From positions 1-37,926 of the forward strand of contig NZ_BAGK01000195.1 of NCBI RefSeq assembly GCF_000308795.1: a stretch of DNA of 37,926 nt, read 5' to 3'. Under the pieces are notes generated by a model. The model did no database searches. It was not told the origin of the DNA and saw only the letters and a list, made by a program, of their open reading frames with translations. This document shows, piece by piece, positions 1-8,404 of the stretch. This stretch comes from Nocardia thailandica NBRC 100428 (GTDB lineage: Bacteria > Actinomycetota > Actinomycetes > Mycobacteriales > Mycobacteriaceae). The position numbers and the translations under genes were made by a program. Numbering within the stretch: position 1 is the stretch's first letter; every line of letters begins with the position of its first letter.

Positions 1-217
1 CGGGATGCTCGGCGGCGCGCTGGCCGTCTCGGATTCGGCCCGTCCCGCCGGTCAACGTCCGCCCGCGGGCGCGCAGGACGACGAGGACGACGACTTCCTG
101 CACTTCACCGAGGAGGACCTGACCTACCTCGAACCCGCCGACGAGGAGAACCCGCTCATCGGCCCGCTCGCGCCGACCACGCCCGCCGTCGTGGGTGAGT
201 GGACCGGACGCGAGTGA
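1..217 (+). CDS. C-terminal fragment of a probable PPE-type ESX protein (5' partial)
   Basis: The frame is open from the left edge to a TGA at 215-217, so the true start lies outside the window. The visible residues form an Ala/Pro-rich stretch, an acidic run (EDDD) and a tail ending in LAPTTPAVVGEWTGRE. Acidic, Pro-rich tails ending in a P-x-V-x-GE-like segment are what I recall for PPE-domain proteins encoded beside EspG genes in Nocardia and Rhodococcus; that is the only family hint, since the folded domain is missing. The stop overlaps a GTG start of the next gene (GTGA), which suggests translational coupling and supports an ESX-linked role. It could instead be any acidic-tailed secretion accessory protein. 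Confidence 0.45.
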   Translation, partial: GMLGGALAVSDSARPAGQRPPAGAQDDEDDDFLHFTEEDLTYLEPADEENPLIGPLAPTTPAVVGEWTGRE

Positions 218-1074
218 CCTGGCCGCTCAGCCCGGACCGGTTCGCCCTGGCCTGGGCGCGGGTGCACGGCGATCGGGTGCCCTACCCGCTCGCCGTGCGC
301 ACCACGGCCCGCGACGCCGCCGAACGCGCCCGGCAACGGCCCGCCCTCGAGGCGTGGTTCGCGAGTGCGCCCGCCGAGCTGCGCACCGCGCTGGCGGTGC
401 TCGCGGCCCCCGAACTGCGGCTCGAGGCCGACGGCTGGACGGCGCAGGGAGCGGCGGCGGGCGCCGGCGCCCAGCCGGCGCCGGAGGTGGGGGCCATCTC
501 GCCGGAAACCCTGGCCCGGCAGCCGGTTTCCCCGGGACCGGCCGTCTCCGCGCCCGTGCTGCCGCCCGTCGCCGAGCGGCGTGCGGTGCGCGTCCTCGCG
601 GCGGTCGCCGGCGACACCGCGGCGCTGGCCGTCCAGGAGCCGGGCACGCTGCCCGACCGCGGCGGCGACGTGCTGGTGCGGCTCGGGAGCACCAAGGGCC
701 TGGCCGCCGCGCTGTTCGCGCACCTCCCGGCCGTCCGCCCGGGGGCCGGACCCGCGCTGTCGGCGCCGCTGGACCGGGTCCGCGAGGACAGCCGCGACCT
801 GGTGACCATGCCGGTCGCGGGCCCCGGCCAGGCCACCCGCATCCGCGCGCTGCTCAACCGCCCCCGCACCGGCGTCGGCCAGATCACCGTGGCGCCGGGC
901 GCGGCGGGCCCGGTCTGCGGGGTGCTCTGCTGGCTCGACATCGCCGGTGACGGGCGGTACCTGGTGCACACCCGCGCCGACGTCGACATCGTGCCCGCCA
1001 CGCCCGCCGCCACCGTGGACCGGCTGCGGCCGCTGCTCGGCGCGGCCGCCGCCGGGGCGCGCGTCAGCCGCTGA
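214..1074 (+). CDS. EspG-like ESX secretion-associated protein
   Basis: The predicted protein of about 286 residues begins TWPLSPDRFALAWARVHGDRVPYPL, which fits the EspG family pattern of an N-terminal W-x-L-(S/T)-x-(D/E)-x-F and a following LP-x-PL segment. EspG proteins are cytosolic chaperones that bind PE/PPE substrates and deliver them to type VII secretion. Length is normal for the family (about 270-300). The GTG at 214 overlaps the preceding stop as GTGA, so I prefer it; an in-frame GTG at 199 would add five residues. The end overlaps the convergent NTF2-like gene by 11 bp. No other ESX component is visible on this side, so the rest of the locus should lie to the left. The family call is good; the substrate is not known. 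Confidence 0.7.
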   Translation: MTWPLSPDRFALAWARVHGDRVPYPLAVRTTARDAAERARQRPALEAWFASAPAELRTALAVLAAPELRLEADGWTAQGAAAGAGAQPAPEVGAISPETLARQPVSPGPAVSAPVLPPVAERRAVRVLAAVAGDTAALAVQEPGTLPDRGGDVLVRLGSTKGLAAALFAHLPAVRPGAGPALSAPLDRVREDSRDLVTMPVAGPGQATRIRALLNRPRTGVGQITVAPGAAGPVCGVLCWLDIAGDGRYLVHTRADVDIVPATPAATVDRLRPLLGAAAAGARVSR

Positions 1075-1513
1075 CCCGGCCGCCGCCGCGCGCCGGATCG
1101 ACGGGGGTGTTCTGCGCCGCGGCCAGCCACCAGCGTCCGTCGCGCTCGGCGAGCACGTAGAGCGCGACCTCGGAGAAGCCGCCGGGATCGACCGCCTGCC
1201 TGCGGATCTGGCACACCACGACGCCCGGCGACGGCGTGAACGACGCCACCACCTCGAAGCGGGACTCGGGCGCGGCGCCCTGCGCCATGAGCCCGTGGTG
1301 GATGGCGTTGAGGGTGTCGTACCCGTGGACGGTGGCGCCGAAGGGCGTGCCCCAGAGGATGTCGGCGGCGAAGGAGCTGTCGTAGCGGTCGGCGTCGGCG
1401 CGGGTGCCGCCGTCCTGGAGTTCGGCGGCCAGCGCGCGGGCCACGGTGTCGGCGGTGGCCGCCCCGGCGGGATCGCTCAGGCGCGGACGGGTGATTTCCG
1501 GTGTCGTGTTCAC
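1064..1513 (-). CDS. SnoaL/NTF2-like protein of the SgcJ/EcaC type
   Basis: A 149-residue single-domain protein. The central part (a segment around YDSSFAADILWGTPFGATVHG, then the GWDxL-like HGYDTLNAIHHGL) and the C-terminal beta strands ending in RDGRWWLAAAQNTPV are typical of the SgcJ/EcaC group of NTF2-like proteins, which bind small hydrophobic ligands or act as small-molecule enzymes. Substrate cannot be inferred. The GTG start is supported by the hexamer TACCGT seven nucleotides upstream, which implies a leaderless transcript. The upstream region has a MerR-type promoter (see 1521-1551). The gene is divergent from the gamma-carbonic anhydrase and convergent with the EspG-like gene, overlapping it by 11 bp. 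Confidence 0.75.
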   Translation of the reverse strand: MNTTPEITRPRLSDPAGAATADTVARALAAELQDGGTRADADRYDSSFAADILWGTPFGATVHGYDTLNAIHHGLMAQGAAPESRFEVVASFTPSPGVVVCQIRRQAVDPGGFSEVALYVLAERDGRWWLAAAQNTPVDPARGGGRVSG

Positions 1514-1520
1514 CCGGCCG

Positions 1521-1551
1521 ACGGTAGAACCTCGACATTGGTTCAGGTCAA
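1521..1551 (-). promoter_or_regulatory. MerR-type promoter with 19-bp spacer for the NTF2-like gene
   Basis: On the minus strand a TTGACC -35 (1551-1546) is followed by 19 nt and then TACCGT (1526-1521), which sits 7 nt before the GTG start. The spacer is an imperfect dyad (CCTGAACC paired with GTCGAGG). Over-long 19-bp spacers with a central dyad are the established hallmark of MerR-family activated promoters. No MerR gene adjoins this site. Confidence 0.6.
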
Positions 1552-1558
1552 GGGGGCG

Positions 1559-1586
1559 TTGCGCCCGCGCCCGTACGGCCTACGGT
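1559..1586 (+). promoter_or_regulatory. Candidate promoter of the gamma-carbonic anhydrase gene (leaderless)
   Basis: TTGCGC (1559-1564), a 16-nt spacer and TACGGT (1581-1586) lie just before the ATG at 1593. The hexamer ends six nucleotides before the start codon, so transcription should begin at or next to the ATG. Confidence 0.45.
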
Positions 1587-1592
1587 GTGCTC

Positions 1593-2120
1593 ATGCCGCT
1601 CTACGAATTCGAAGGCAAGCGACCGCAGGTCGATCCCACGGCGTTCGTCGCCCCGACCGCCTGTCTCATCGGCGACGTGCGGGTCGAGGCGGGCGCCTCC
1701 ATCTGGTACGGGGCCGTGCTGCGGGCCGACCTCGCGCCCATCACCATCCGCGAACGGGCCAACGTGCAGGACAACGCCGTGCTGCACGTACCGCCGGGCG
1801 TGCCGATGGAGATCGGCCCCGGCGCGACCATCGCCCACAGCGTGGTCTTCCACGGCGCCTCGGTGGGCGCGGAGACGATCATCGGCAACGGCACCACCGT
1901 GCTCGATCTCGCGCGCATCGGCGCGGGCAGCATGGTGGCCGCGCATTCACTGGTCGCGCCGGGGACCGAGATCGGCGACGGGGTCCTGGCGGCGGGCTCA
2001 CCCGCCCAGGTGCGCAAGCCGATCGAAGGCACCCAGGCCGAGGGCTGGGTCAAGCTGAATCCGGACTTCTACGCCGAGCTGGCCCAGCGCCACCGCACCG
2101 GCATCACCCCGGTGGACTGA
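1593..2120 (+). CDS. Gamma-class carbonic anhydrase family protein
   Basis: A 175-residue left-handed beta-helix protein with hexapeptide repeats throughout (for example IGDVRV, IGPGATI, IGNGTTV, IGAGSMV, IGDGVL). The metal-binding histidines of the family are visible: one in NAVLHV and two spaced by five in IAHSVVFHG, matching the His81/His117/His122 arrangement of archaeal Cam. Family members are trimeric, metal-dependent enzymes with CO2 hydration or related hydrolase activity; several PaaY- and YrdA-like members have no proven carbonic anhydrase activity, so the exact reaction is open. I chose the ATG at 1593 rather than upstream in-frame starts because the conserved protein begins here and TACGGT lies six nucleotides before it. 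It ends 5 bp from the convergent stop of the TM0106-type gene. Confidence 0.88.
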   Translation: MPLYEFEGKRPQVDPTAFVAPTACLIGDVRVEAGASIWYGAVLRADLAPITIRERANVQDNAVLHVPPGVPMEIGPGATIAHSVVFHGASVGAETIIGNGTTVLDLARIGAGSMVAAHSLVAPGTEIGDGVLAAGSPAQVRKPIEGTQAEGWVKLNPDFYAELAQRHRTGITPVD

Positions 2121-2125
2121 GCCGC

Positions 2126-5100
2126 TCAGCCGAGGGCGAGGAAGTCGGCGAGCACCCCGAGTTCCTCCGGTGTGCCGGGCAGGTACTCGGTGAGCAGCGG
2201 GGAACGGATGATCACCGCCGCCCACATGGCCCGGCACAGCGCCGCGTGCACCAGATCCCGCGAGAGCAGCGCGGGCATGGGCGCGGGCGCGTCCGCCGGG
2301 GTGGAGGTGGTCAGCGAGACCAGCACGACGGCCGCCTCGCGCCCGTGGAACCGGTCCGGGGTGCCGACGAGCACGTCGTCGATCTTCGCGCGCGCGAGCA
2401 GGGTCCGGATCCGGGCCACCTGCGCGGCGTAGGGGGCGACGACGAGGATGTCGTGCGGGTGCAGCCTGCGGGTGACCTCGCCGACCGTCCAGGGCGCGCC
2501 GAGGAGCCCACGCACCCGGCGCACCACCTCCTTGGCCTCGGCGTCGGATTCGGTGGCGCAGCCCCGGTGCGGCACCGGCACCGTGCGCACGCCCGGCGCG
2601 ACGCCGTCGAGCGTGCGGGCGAGGGTGACGGTCTCGTTGGCGCGCAGCCGCCCGTCGTAGTAGCGATCCGACACCGGCCCGCACACCGCGGGATGCGTGC
2701 GCCAGGTCCGGTCGAGGAAGTACCCGCGTTCGGCGGGCAGCGTGGCCGCGCCCTCGCACAGCCACTCCAGCACCGAGACGTCGATCGGCGCGGGGTGCGC
2801 GGCGGCCGCCCGGCTCGGCACCGGGTCGCCGACCAGCAGCAGGTTACGGGCGCTCGCGGCGACCGCGACCGTGTCGGCCAGGGCGCAGGTGCCCGCGTCG
2901 GCCACCACCAGCAGGTCGAGGGCGCCGCGCGCGATGAGCGCCTCGTCGGCGAAATCGGCGGGCGTGCCGCCGATCACGCAGCCGTTGACCGCGTTGTCCA
3001 GGAAGCGCGGGTAGCGGGCGGCGTCGATGGCCGACCATTCCGGCGCGACCGCCGCCACGTCCTTCTTGGCGACCAGCTCCGGCAGCAGCCCGGCGTCGAC
3101 GACGGCGTCGAGGATCCGCTCGACCTCGGCATGCGAGCGGGCGACGACGCCGATGCGCCAGCGCCCGCGCGCGACCAGCCGTGCCACCGCGCGCGAGACC
3201 GTGGCCGTCTTGCCGGTGCCGGGCGGGCCCTGCACCGCCAGGTAGGAGGCGTCCAGCGCGCCCGCCGCGTCGGCGAGGGCGGCGGCCATGTCCCCGTGTA
3301 CCTCGGGCAGGCCGTCCCGGTCGCGCAGGCGGGGCGGGCGACGGCAGAGCAGGTCGAAGACCGCGTTCTCGGGCACCCACGGCAGGGTCATGAGCAGGTC
3401 CTGTGCCACGAATTCCGCGGCCGACTCCAGCAGCCGATCGCCCTCGGGCTCGGCGGGCAGGACGGCGGCGGGCAGGTCGTCGAAGGCCGGGCAGCCCTCG
3501 GGCAGCAGCTCTTCCAGGCGCACGGTGTCGGCGAAGTCGGCGTCGACGGCGCAGCCGAGCACGGTGGCGGTGGCGGTGGCGCGCCTGCCGAGGGTCTGGG
3601 TCATACCCGCGGCGGCGGGGCCGTCGTAGAGGGTGATCATCTCGGTGCCGGGCGTCGGCGCGGCCCCGGTGCCGAGCCGGCCGGTGAGGGTGAGATAGCG
3701 CCGCATGGTCGGATGCTGGGGCGTGCGATGCCATTTCGTGTCGACGGTGCCCCACTCCGCGACGAAGACCCCGGGCGCGTCGGCCCACTCGCCGACCGGA
3801 TGGCTGAGCCGGTCCCGCTGCGCCCACCAGCGGGCCTGGCGTTCGCGGCGGTGGTAGCCGAGCACGGCCGCGGCCAGGGAGGCCGCCTGCACCGCCTCGC
3901 CGCCCGGATCGGCGTCGAGGTAGTAGGAGTTGCCGGGTTCGGACTCGGCGGGGCCGCCGTGGCGGGCGAGCGGAGCGGACGCGTGCCCGGGGCCGCGCGG
4001 GTCCGGATCCCGTTCGGCCGCACCGTCTCCGCGCGGGCCGGACCGGTGTTCGCCCGCGCCCGTGGCGGATTCGTCGAACGCGGCGTCGGGAGACACGGGC
4101 TTCGCGTCGGCCGCGGCGAATTCGGCGAGGGCGGCCTCGAGGGAGGTGGGACGCAGCGAGGGCGGGGCGTCGGCGGCGGCGATGGCGAACCGCGCCCCCG
4201 GGACCTCGACCCCGGCGTCGGCGGCACGGTCGAGGAGCCAGTCGCGCAGGCCGAGGACCCGCTGTCCCGCGCTCTCGGCGCGGGCGGGCAGCAGGGCCGC
4301 CAGGTCGTCGAGACCGTAGGCGCGGGTGCCGACGAGCAGGCCGGTGCGCACCACCGGCGCGATGTCGACCAGGGCGCCCCCGGTGAGCAGGTCGTCGAGC
4401 CGGTCGACGCCGGCGCCGCCGCGAGCGGCCCACCGCAGCAGCGTGTCCCGGACGGCGGTGCCGTAGTGGTAGACGCGCATGTCCGGGTACGCCTCGTGCT
4501 GGCGGCCGATCAGCCCGAGCACGTCGTCGAGGATCTCGCCGGGGTCCGCCCCGTCGACCGGCATCGCCATGGCGGACTGGGCGTCGGCGATCTCCACCTC
4601 GGTGACCGCGCCCCGGTCGTCGAGGCGCAACGTCAGCGCGAGGTCGCCCGGGCTCGGCGCGGGCAGGGCGCCCAGCGCCTGCGGGTCGACCAGGCTGTAG
4701 GCGGTCGCGTTGGAATGCTCGCTGCGGAGCTGGATCCCGGCCTGCCTGCGCAGCGTGGCGAGCGCGCGCGGCGGGACGCCGGGGACCGCGGCGGCCTCGG
4801 TCGCGAGCCGGTCCAGGGTGAGCACGCCCGCCTCGCGCAGCCGGGCGCGGATCGTCGGCCGCATCCCGGCCACCAGCGACAGATCGCGGGCCGCTGCGGC
4901 TTCCGCGCGGCAGGTCGCGCACCGGCCGCAGGCGGGGTAGCGCGGGTCGCCCCACTGCACCGGCAGCAGTTCGATCAGCTTCTCGTCGACGATCTCCTCG
5001 ACCCGGCGCCTGCGCGCGCGGTACACGGGCAGCAGATCGCGGGTCGCCCACGGTTGCGCGCCGTGGGGTCCGTGCACCGTCACCGCGGCCGCGACGGCGA

Positions 5101-5659
5101 TCCCGTGCGCGGCGAGGGACTGCGTGGCGGCCGCGAGTTCGAGTGCGGCCGTGAGACTCTCCCGCGCCGAACGCACGGCGCCGTGCGGGGTGTAGCGGCC
5201 ACGCCGGTCGGCGACGAGCGCGCCGGCCCGGCTCGCGAACCGGTCGTCGACGAAGACCGCGCCGCTCACCAGCGACGCGCCGGACCGCACGGCCTCGCCC
5301 GTGCGCCGGTGGGCCGCCGCCAGCGCGGCCGTCCAGGCTTCCGGGGAATCGGCGGGCCCGACCGGTAGCTCGATCCGCGCCACCGGCCCGCCGGGCGGGA
5401 TCGGCGCGTCCGGGACAACCTGGTCGTCCGCGAGGAGACCCGCTACGCCGAATCCCGGTGCGGGAACGGGGCCGTCGAGATTGCCCAGCGCGGTGTCGAG
5501 GGCGCGCAGGAACGCGAACTCGCAGTCCGCGGCGCGCACGAGGTCACCGACGGTACCGACCACCCGATCACCGGACACGAACAAACGCGGCCCTCCTGCG
5601 ACCTCACGGACACCGACGGCAACACCATAGCTAGCCGGGCTGACCTCGGCGAACGCCAC
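2126..5659 (-). CDS. TM0106-type RecB-like nuclease/helicase protein with degenerate active sites
   Basis: A 1177-residue protein with the layout of TM0106-family proteins: an N-terminal RecB-like region, a conserved Cys cluster (CGRCATC, C244/C247/C250), an RNase H-like middle region (around DMRVYHYG and YGLDDLAALL) and a C-terminal UvrD/DNA2-type helicase. Walker A is intact (GPPGTGKT, 811-818). Other motifs depart from what I expect: DEAGQ is replaced by ADAGT (from A920), GDPQQL by GDPVPS (from G944), FQGQE by FHGRE, NVAVSRAK by HAALCRAM, and the nuclease segment that normally reads DTK has HGAV (about residues 159-162). Apart from that the reading frame is clean and full length, so it is not a simple pseudogene. 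It starts with GTG 6 bp after deaD, in the same operon. Family known, activity doubtful; a structural or regulatory role is an inference. Confidence 0.78.
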   Translation of the reverse strand: MAFAEVSPASYGVAVGVREVAGGPRLFVSGDRVVGTVGDLVRAADCEFAFLRALDTALGNLDGPVPAPGFGVAGLLADDQVVPDAPIPPGGPVARIELPVGPADSPEAWTAALAAAHRRTGEAVRSGASLVSGAVFVDDRFASRAGALVADRRGRYTPHGAVRSARESLTAALELAAATQSLAAHGIAVAAAVTVHGPHGAQPWATRDLLPVYRARRRRVEEIVDEKLIELLPVQWGDPRYPACGRCATCRAEAAAARDLSLVAGMRPTIRARLREAGVLTLDRLATEAAAVPGVPPRALATLRRQAGIQLRSEHSNATAYSLVDPQALGALPAPSPGDLALTLRLDDRGAVTEVEIADAQSAMAMPVDGADPGEILDDVLGLIGRQHEAYPDMRVYHYGTAVRDTLLRWAARGGAGVDRLDDLLTGGALVDIAPVVRTGLLVGTRAYGLDDLAALLPARAESAGQRVLGLRDWLLDRAADAGVEVPGARFAIAAADAPPSLRPTSLEAALAEFAAADAKPVSPDAAFDESATGAGEHRSGPRGDGAAERDPDPRGPGHASAPLARHGGPAESEPGNSYYLDADPGGEAVQAASLAAAVLGYHRRERQARWWAQRDRLSHPVGEWADAPGVFVAEWGTVDTKWHRTPQHPTMRRYLTLTGRLGTGAAPTPGTEMITLYDGPAAAGMTQTLGRRATATATVLGCAVDADFADTVRLEELLPEGCPAFDDLPAAVLPAEPEGDRLLESAAEFVAQDLLMTLPWVPENAVFDLLCRRPPRLRDRDGLPEVHGDMAAALADAAGALDASYLAVQGPPGTGKTATVSRAVARLVARGRWRIGVVARSHAEVERILDAVVDAGLLPELVAKKDVAAVAPEWSAIDAARYPRFLDNAVNGCVIGGTPADFADEALIARGALDLLVVADAGTCALADTVAVAASARNLLLVGDPVPSRAAAAHPAPIDVSVLEWLCEGAATLPAERGYFLDRTWRTHPAVCGPVSDRYYDGRLRANETVTLARTLDGVAPGVRTVPVPHRGCATESDAEAKEVVRRVRGLLGAPWTVGEVTRRLHPHDILVVAPYAAQVARIRTLLARAKIDDVLVGTPDRFHGREAAVVLVSLTTSTPADAPAPMPALLSRDLVHAALCRAMWAAVIIRSPLLTEYLPGTPEELGVLADFLALG

Positions 5660-5665
5660 CCGCCC

Positions 5666-7453
5666 CTAGGAGCGCGGCTTCCGCCGTTCCGGGCGCCGTC
5701 CGGCGTCGCGGTCACGCCGCGGACCACGGCTGTTGAGCCGCTGCGAGGGCGGGCCGGAGTCCAGCTGCAACTGGATGAGCACGCCGCTGATCCTGGTGCG
5801 GCGCAACGCTTCCAGCGTTTCGTCGGGCAACTTCGCGGGCAGCTCGACCAGGCTGTGGTCCGGGCGGATGCTGATGTGGCCGAAGTCGCTGCGGCGCAGG
5901 CCGCCCTCGTTGGCGATGGCGCCGACGATCGCGCCCGGCACCACGCGGTGCCGCTTGCCGACGCTGATGCGGTAGGTGGCCAGCTCGCCGCCGGTCTGAC
6001 GCTGGAACGCGGGCGCGGGGCGGCGGCCGCCTTCCTCGTCGTCGAAGCGGCGCGGGGCGCGCTCGCGGCGGGGCCGCTCGGTGGGCTCCGGCTCGGGCTC
6101 CATGAAGAAGTTGTCGCCGTCGTAGGAGCCGATGGCCAGCGCCGCGGCGATGTCGGCCAGCGGGATGTCGTGCTCGCGCTCGTAGTCCTCGATGAGCTTG
6201 CGGAACAGCGCCAGGTTCGTGTTCTGCAGGTTCTCGGTGATGGCGTCGCCGAACTTCGACACGCGCTGGGCGTTGACGTCCTCGACGCTCGGCAGCTGCA
6301 TCTCGGTCAGCGGGTGCCGGGTGGCGCGCTCGATGGCCTTGAGCAGGTGCCGTTCGCGCGGGGCGACGAACAGCAGCGCCTGACCCGAGCGGCCCGCGCG
6401 GCCGGTCCGGCCGATGCGGTGCACGTAGGACTCGGTGTCGTGCGGGATGTCGTAGTTGACCACGTGCGAGATGCGCTCGACGTCGAGGCCGCGGGCGGCG
6501 ACGTCGGTGGCGACCAGGATGTCCAGCGCGCCGGACTTGAGCTGCCCGATGGTGCGCTCGCGCTGGTTCTGGGCGATGTCGCCGTTGATGGCCGCGGCGG
6601 AGAAACCGCGCGAGCGCAGCTTCTCGGCCAGTTCCTCGGTGGCCTGCTTGGTGCGCACGAAGATGATCATGGCCTCGAAGTCCTCGACCTCGAGGACGCG
6701 GGTCAGCGCGTCGAGCTTGCGCTGGTGCGACACCTGCACCCACCGCTGGGTGATGTTGGTGTTGGTCTGGGTCTTGGCCTTGACCGTGATCTCGACCGGG
6801 TTGTGCAGGTACTGCTTGGAGATCTTGCGGATCACGCTCGGCATGGTCGCCGAGAACAGCGCCACCTGCTTGTCGTCGGGGGTGTCGCGCAGGATGCGCT
6901 CGACGTCCTCCTGGAAGCCCATCTTGAGCATCTCGTCGGCCTCGTCGAGCACCAGGTAGCGCAGCTCGGTGAGGTCGAGCGTGCCCTTCTCCAGGTGGTC
7001 GATGACGCGGCCGGGGGTGCCGACCACGACGTGGGCGCCGCGGCGCAGGCCCGAGAGCTGGACCCCGTAGCTCTGGCCGCCGTAGATGGGCAGCACGTGC
7101 AGACCGGGGATGTGCGCGGAATACTTGCCGAACGCCTCGGCGACCTGGATGGCCAGCTCGCGGGTCGGGGCGAGCACGAGCGCGCTCGGCTTCTTCACCG
7201 TCGTGTCCAGACCCATGAGGATCGGGATGGCGAAGGCCGCCGTCTTGCCGGTGCCGGTCTGGGCGAGGCCGACCACGTCGGCGCCCTCCAGCAGCGGGGG
7301 AATCGTCGCCGCCTGGATCGGCGACGGCGACTCGTAGCCCACGTCGGCGATGGCCGCGAGGATGCGGTCGTCGATGCCGAGGTCGGCGAAGGTCGGGCCG
7401 TCGGCGTCGCTGTCGTCGTCGGCAGGAACGCTGTCGACCTGGTTGGTACTCAT
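5666..7453 (-). CDS. deaD: DEAD-box ATP-dependent RNA helicase DeaD/CsdA
   Basis: A 595-residue DEAD-box helicase with all core motifs: Q motif region, AQTGTGKT (64-71), PTRELAIQ, GTPGRV, LDEADEML (DEAD at 170-173), FSATMP, VATDVAARGLD and HRIGRTGRAGR. After the second RecA domain comes an acidic/basic linker and a DbpA-type RNA-binding domain (about 490-565, containing YRISVGKRHRVVPGAIVGAI), then a basic RGPRRDRD-type tail. DeaD unwinds structured RNA in ribosome assembly and mRNA decay, often more at low temperature. The ATG at 7453 is preceded by TAAACT at an 8-nt distance. It is divergent from the nitrilase-family gene across 62 bp and probably co-transcribed with the TM0106-type gene 6 bp downstream. 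Confidence 0.95.
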   Translation of the reverse strand: MSTNQVDSVPADDDSDADGPTFADLGIDDRILAAIADVGYESPSPIQAATIPPLLEGADVVGLAQTGTGKTAAFAIPILMGLDTTVKKPSALVLAPTRELAIQVAEAFGKYSAHIPGLHVLPIYGGQSYGVQLSGLRRGAHVVVGTPGRVIDHLEKGTLDLTELRYLVLDEADEMLKMGFQEDVERILRDTPDDKQVALFSATMPSVIRKISKQYLHNPVEITVKAKTQTNTNITQRWVQVSHQRKLDALTRVLEVEDFEAMIIFVRTKQATEELAEKLRSRGFSAAAINGDIAQNQRERTIGQLKSGALDILVATDVAARGLDVERISHVVNYDIPHDTESYVHRIGRTGRAGRSGQALLFVAPRERHLLKAIERATRHPLTEMQLPSVEDVNAQRVSKFGDAITENLQNTNLALFRKLIEDYEREHDIPLADIAAALAIGSYDGDNFFMEPEPEPTERPRRERAPRRFDDEEGGRRPAPAFQRQTGGELATYRISVGKRHRVVPGAIVGAIANEGGLRRSDFGHISIRPDHSLVELPAKLPDETLEALRRTRISGVLIQLQLDSGPPSQRLNSRGPRRDRDAGRRPERRKPRS

Positions 7454-7461
7454 TGACCAGG

Positions 7462-7467
7462 AGTTTA
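7462..7467 (-). promoter_or_regulatory. -10 hexamer of deaD
   Basis: TAAACT on the minus strand ends eight nucleotides before the deaD ATG, giving a leaderless or nearly leaderless transcript. No convincing -35 was found. Confidence 0.35.
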
Positions 7468-7502
7468 CTGCCTGGCGGTAGCTGTTCCGGTCACCGGGTG
7501 AA

Positions 7503-7508
7503 TACGGT
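7503..7508 (+). promoter_or_regulatory. -10 hexamer of the nitrilase-family gene
   Basis: TACGGT ends seven nucleotides before the ATG at 7516, the spacing expected for a leaderless mRNA. It is the same hexamer seen before the gamma-carbonic anhydrase gene. It also argues for the ATG at 7516 over the in-frame upstream starts. Confidence 0.45.
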
Positions 7509-7515
7509 GAGACCT

Positions 7516-8370
7516 ATGCAACTGACCGACCCCGCCGCGCATCAGCGACCGACCCCCGCCACGGTGACCGTCGCGGTCGTGCAATTCGCCCCCGGCACCG
7601 ACACCGCGGCCAATCTCGCGGCCCTGCGCGAGCACGTGCGCGCGGCCGCCGAGGCCGGTGCACGTGTCGTCCTGGCCCCCGAGTACTCGATGTTCGCCGT
7701 GAGCAGGCTCGATGCCAGGGTCGTCGCCGCCGCGCAGCCCCTCGACGGCCCGTTCGTCACCGGGCTCGGCGCGGTGGCAAGCGAATTCGGGGTGCACCTG
7801 GTGGCCGGCGTCGTCGAGTCGACCGGCACCGCCGCGGCGCCCGGGGACCGCATCCGCAACACGCTGGTGGCGCTGGGGCCCGACGGCGCCCTGGTCACGC
7901 TGTACCGCAAGGTGCATCTCTACGACGCGTTCGGCTTCGTGGAGTCCGAGGTGGTCGAGCCGGGGCCGATCGCCGAACCCGCGCTGTTCGAAGCCGGCGG
8001 TGTGATCTTCGGCATGCAGACCTGTTTCGATCTGCGATTCCCGGAGGGGTCCCGGCGTGTCGCCGCGGCGGGTGCGCAGGTGTTGCTGCTGCCCGCGCAG
8101 TGGATCCCCGGCCCGGCCAAGGTCGACCAGTGGACGACGCTGCTGCGGGCCCGCGCCATCGAGAACACCGTCTACGTCGCGGCCGCCGACCAGGCCGCCC
8201 ATCGCGGCGCCGGCGCCTCGATGATCGTCGATCCGGCCGGGCACGTGCTGGCCGAGCTCGGCGACACGCCGGGCGTGCTCACCGCCGAGATCGACACCGC
8301 GCACCTGGCCCGGGTGCGGGCCGCGAATCCGAGTCTGTCCCTTCGCCGTTTCGCGATCGTCGAGCGATAG
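7516..8370 (+). CDS. Carbon-nitrogen hydrolase (nitrilase superfamily)
   Basis: A 284-residue single-domain protein with the complete nitrilase-superfamily triad: Glu56 in APEYSMF, Lys132 in YRKVHLYDAFG and Cys170 in MQTCFDLRFPE. The superfamily hydrolyses nitriles, amides or carbamyl groups using the Cys nucleophile. The motif form (RKxHLYDxFG, CFDLRFPE) resembles the Nit/omega-amidase-like branch rather than true nitrilases, so an amidase acting on a small metabolite is more likely; the substrate is not determinable here. The start is supported by TACGGT at -7 and by the conserved VTVAVVQFAPG strand beginning soon after. The phosphoribosyltransferase follows after 34 bp on the same strand. 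Confidence 0.88.
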   Translation: MQLTDPAAHQRPTPATVTVAVVQFAPGTDTAANLAALREHVRAAAEAGARVVLAPEYSMFAVSRLDARVVAAAQPLDGPFVTGLGAVASEFGVHLVAGVVESTGTAAAPGDRIRNTLVALGPDGALVTLYRKVHLYDAFGFVESEVVEPGPIAEPALFEAGGVIFGMQTCFDLRFPEGSRRVAAAGAQVLLLPAQWIPGPAKVDQWTTLLRARAIENTVYVAAADQAAHRGAGASMIVDPAGHVLAELGDTPGVLTAEIDTAHLARVRAANPSLSLRRFAIVER

Positions 8371-8404
8371 GCAGCGCCGGGCGCGCGGAGTAGCGTCGGA
8401 GGCG

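Noticed and set aside
947..5368. A 1473-codon open frame on the plus strand over the TM0106-type gene
   Set aside because: It is antisense to the minus-strand gene, with Arg/Gly/Ala-rich composition and no domain. Long antisense frames are expected in DNA this rich in GC.
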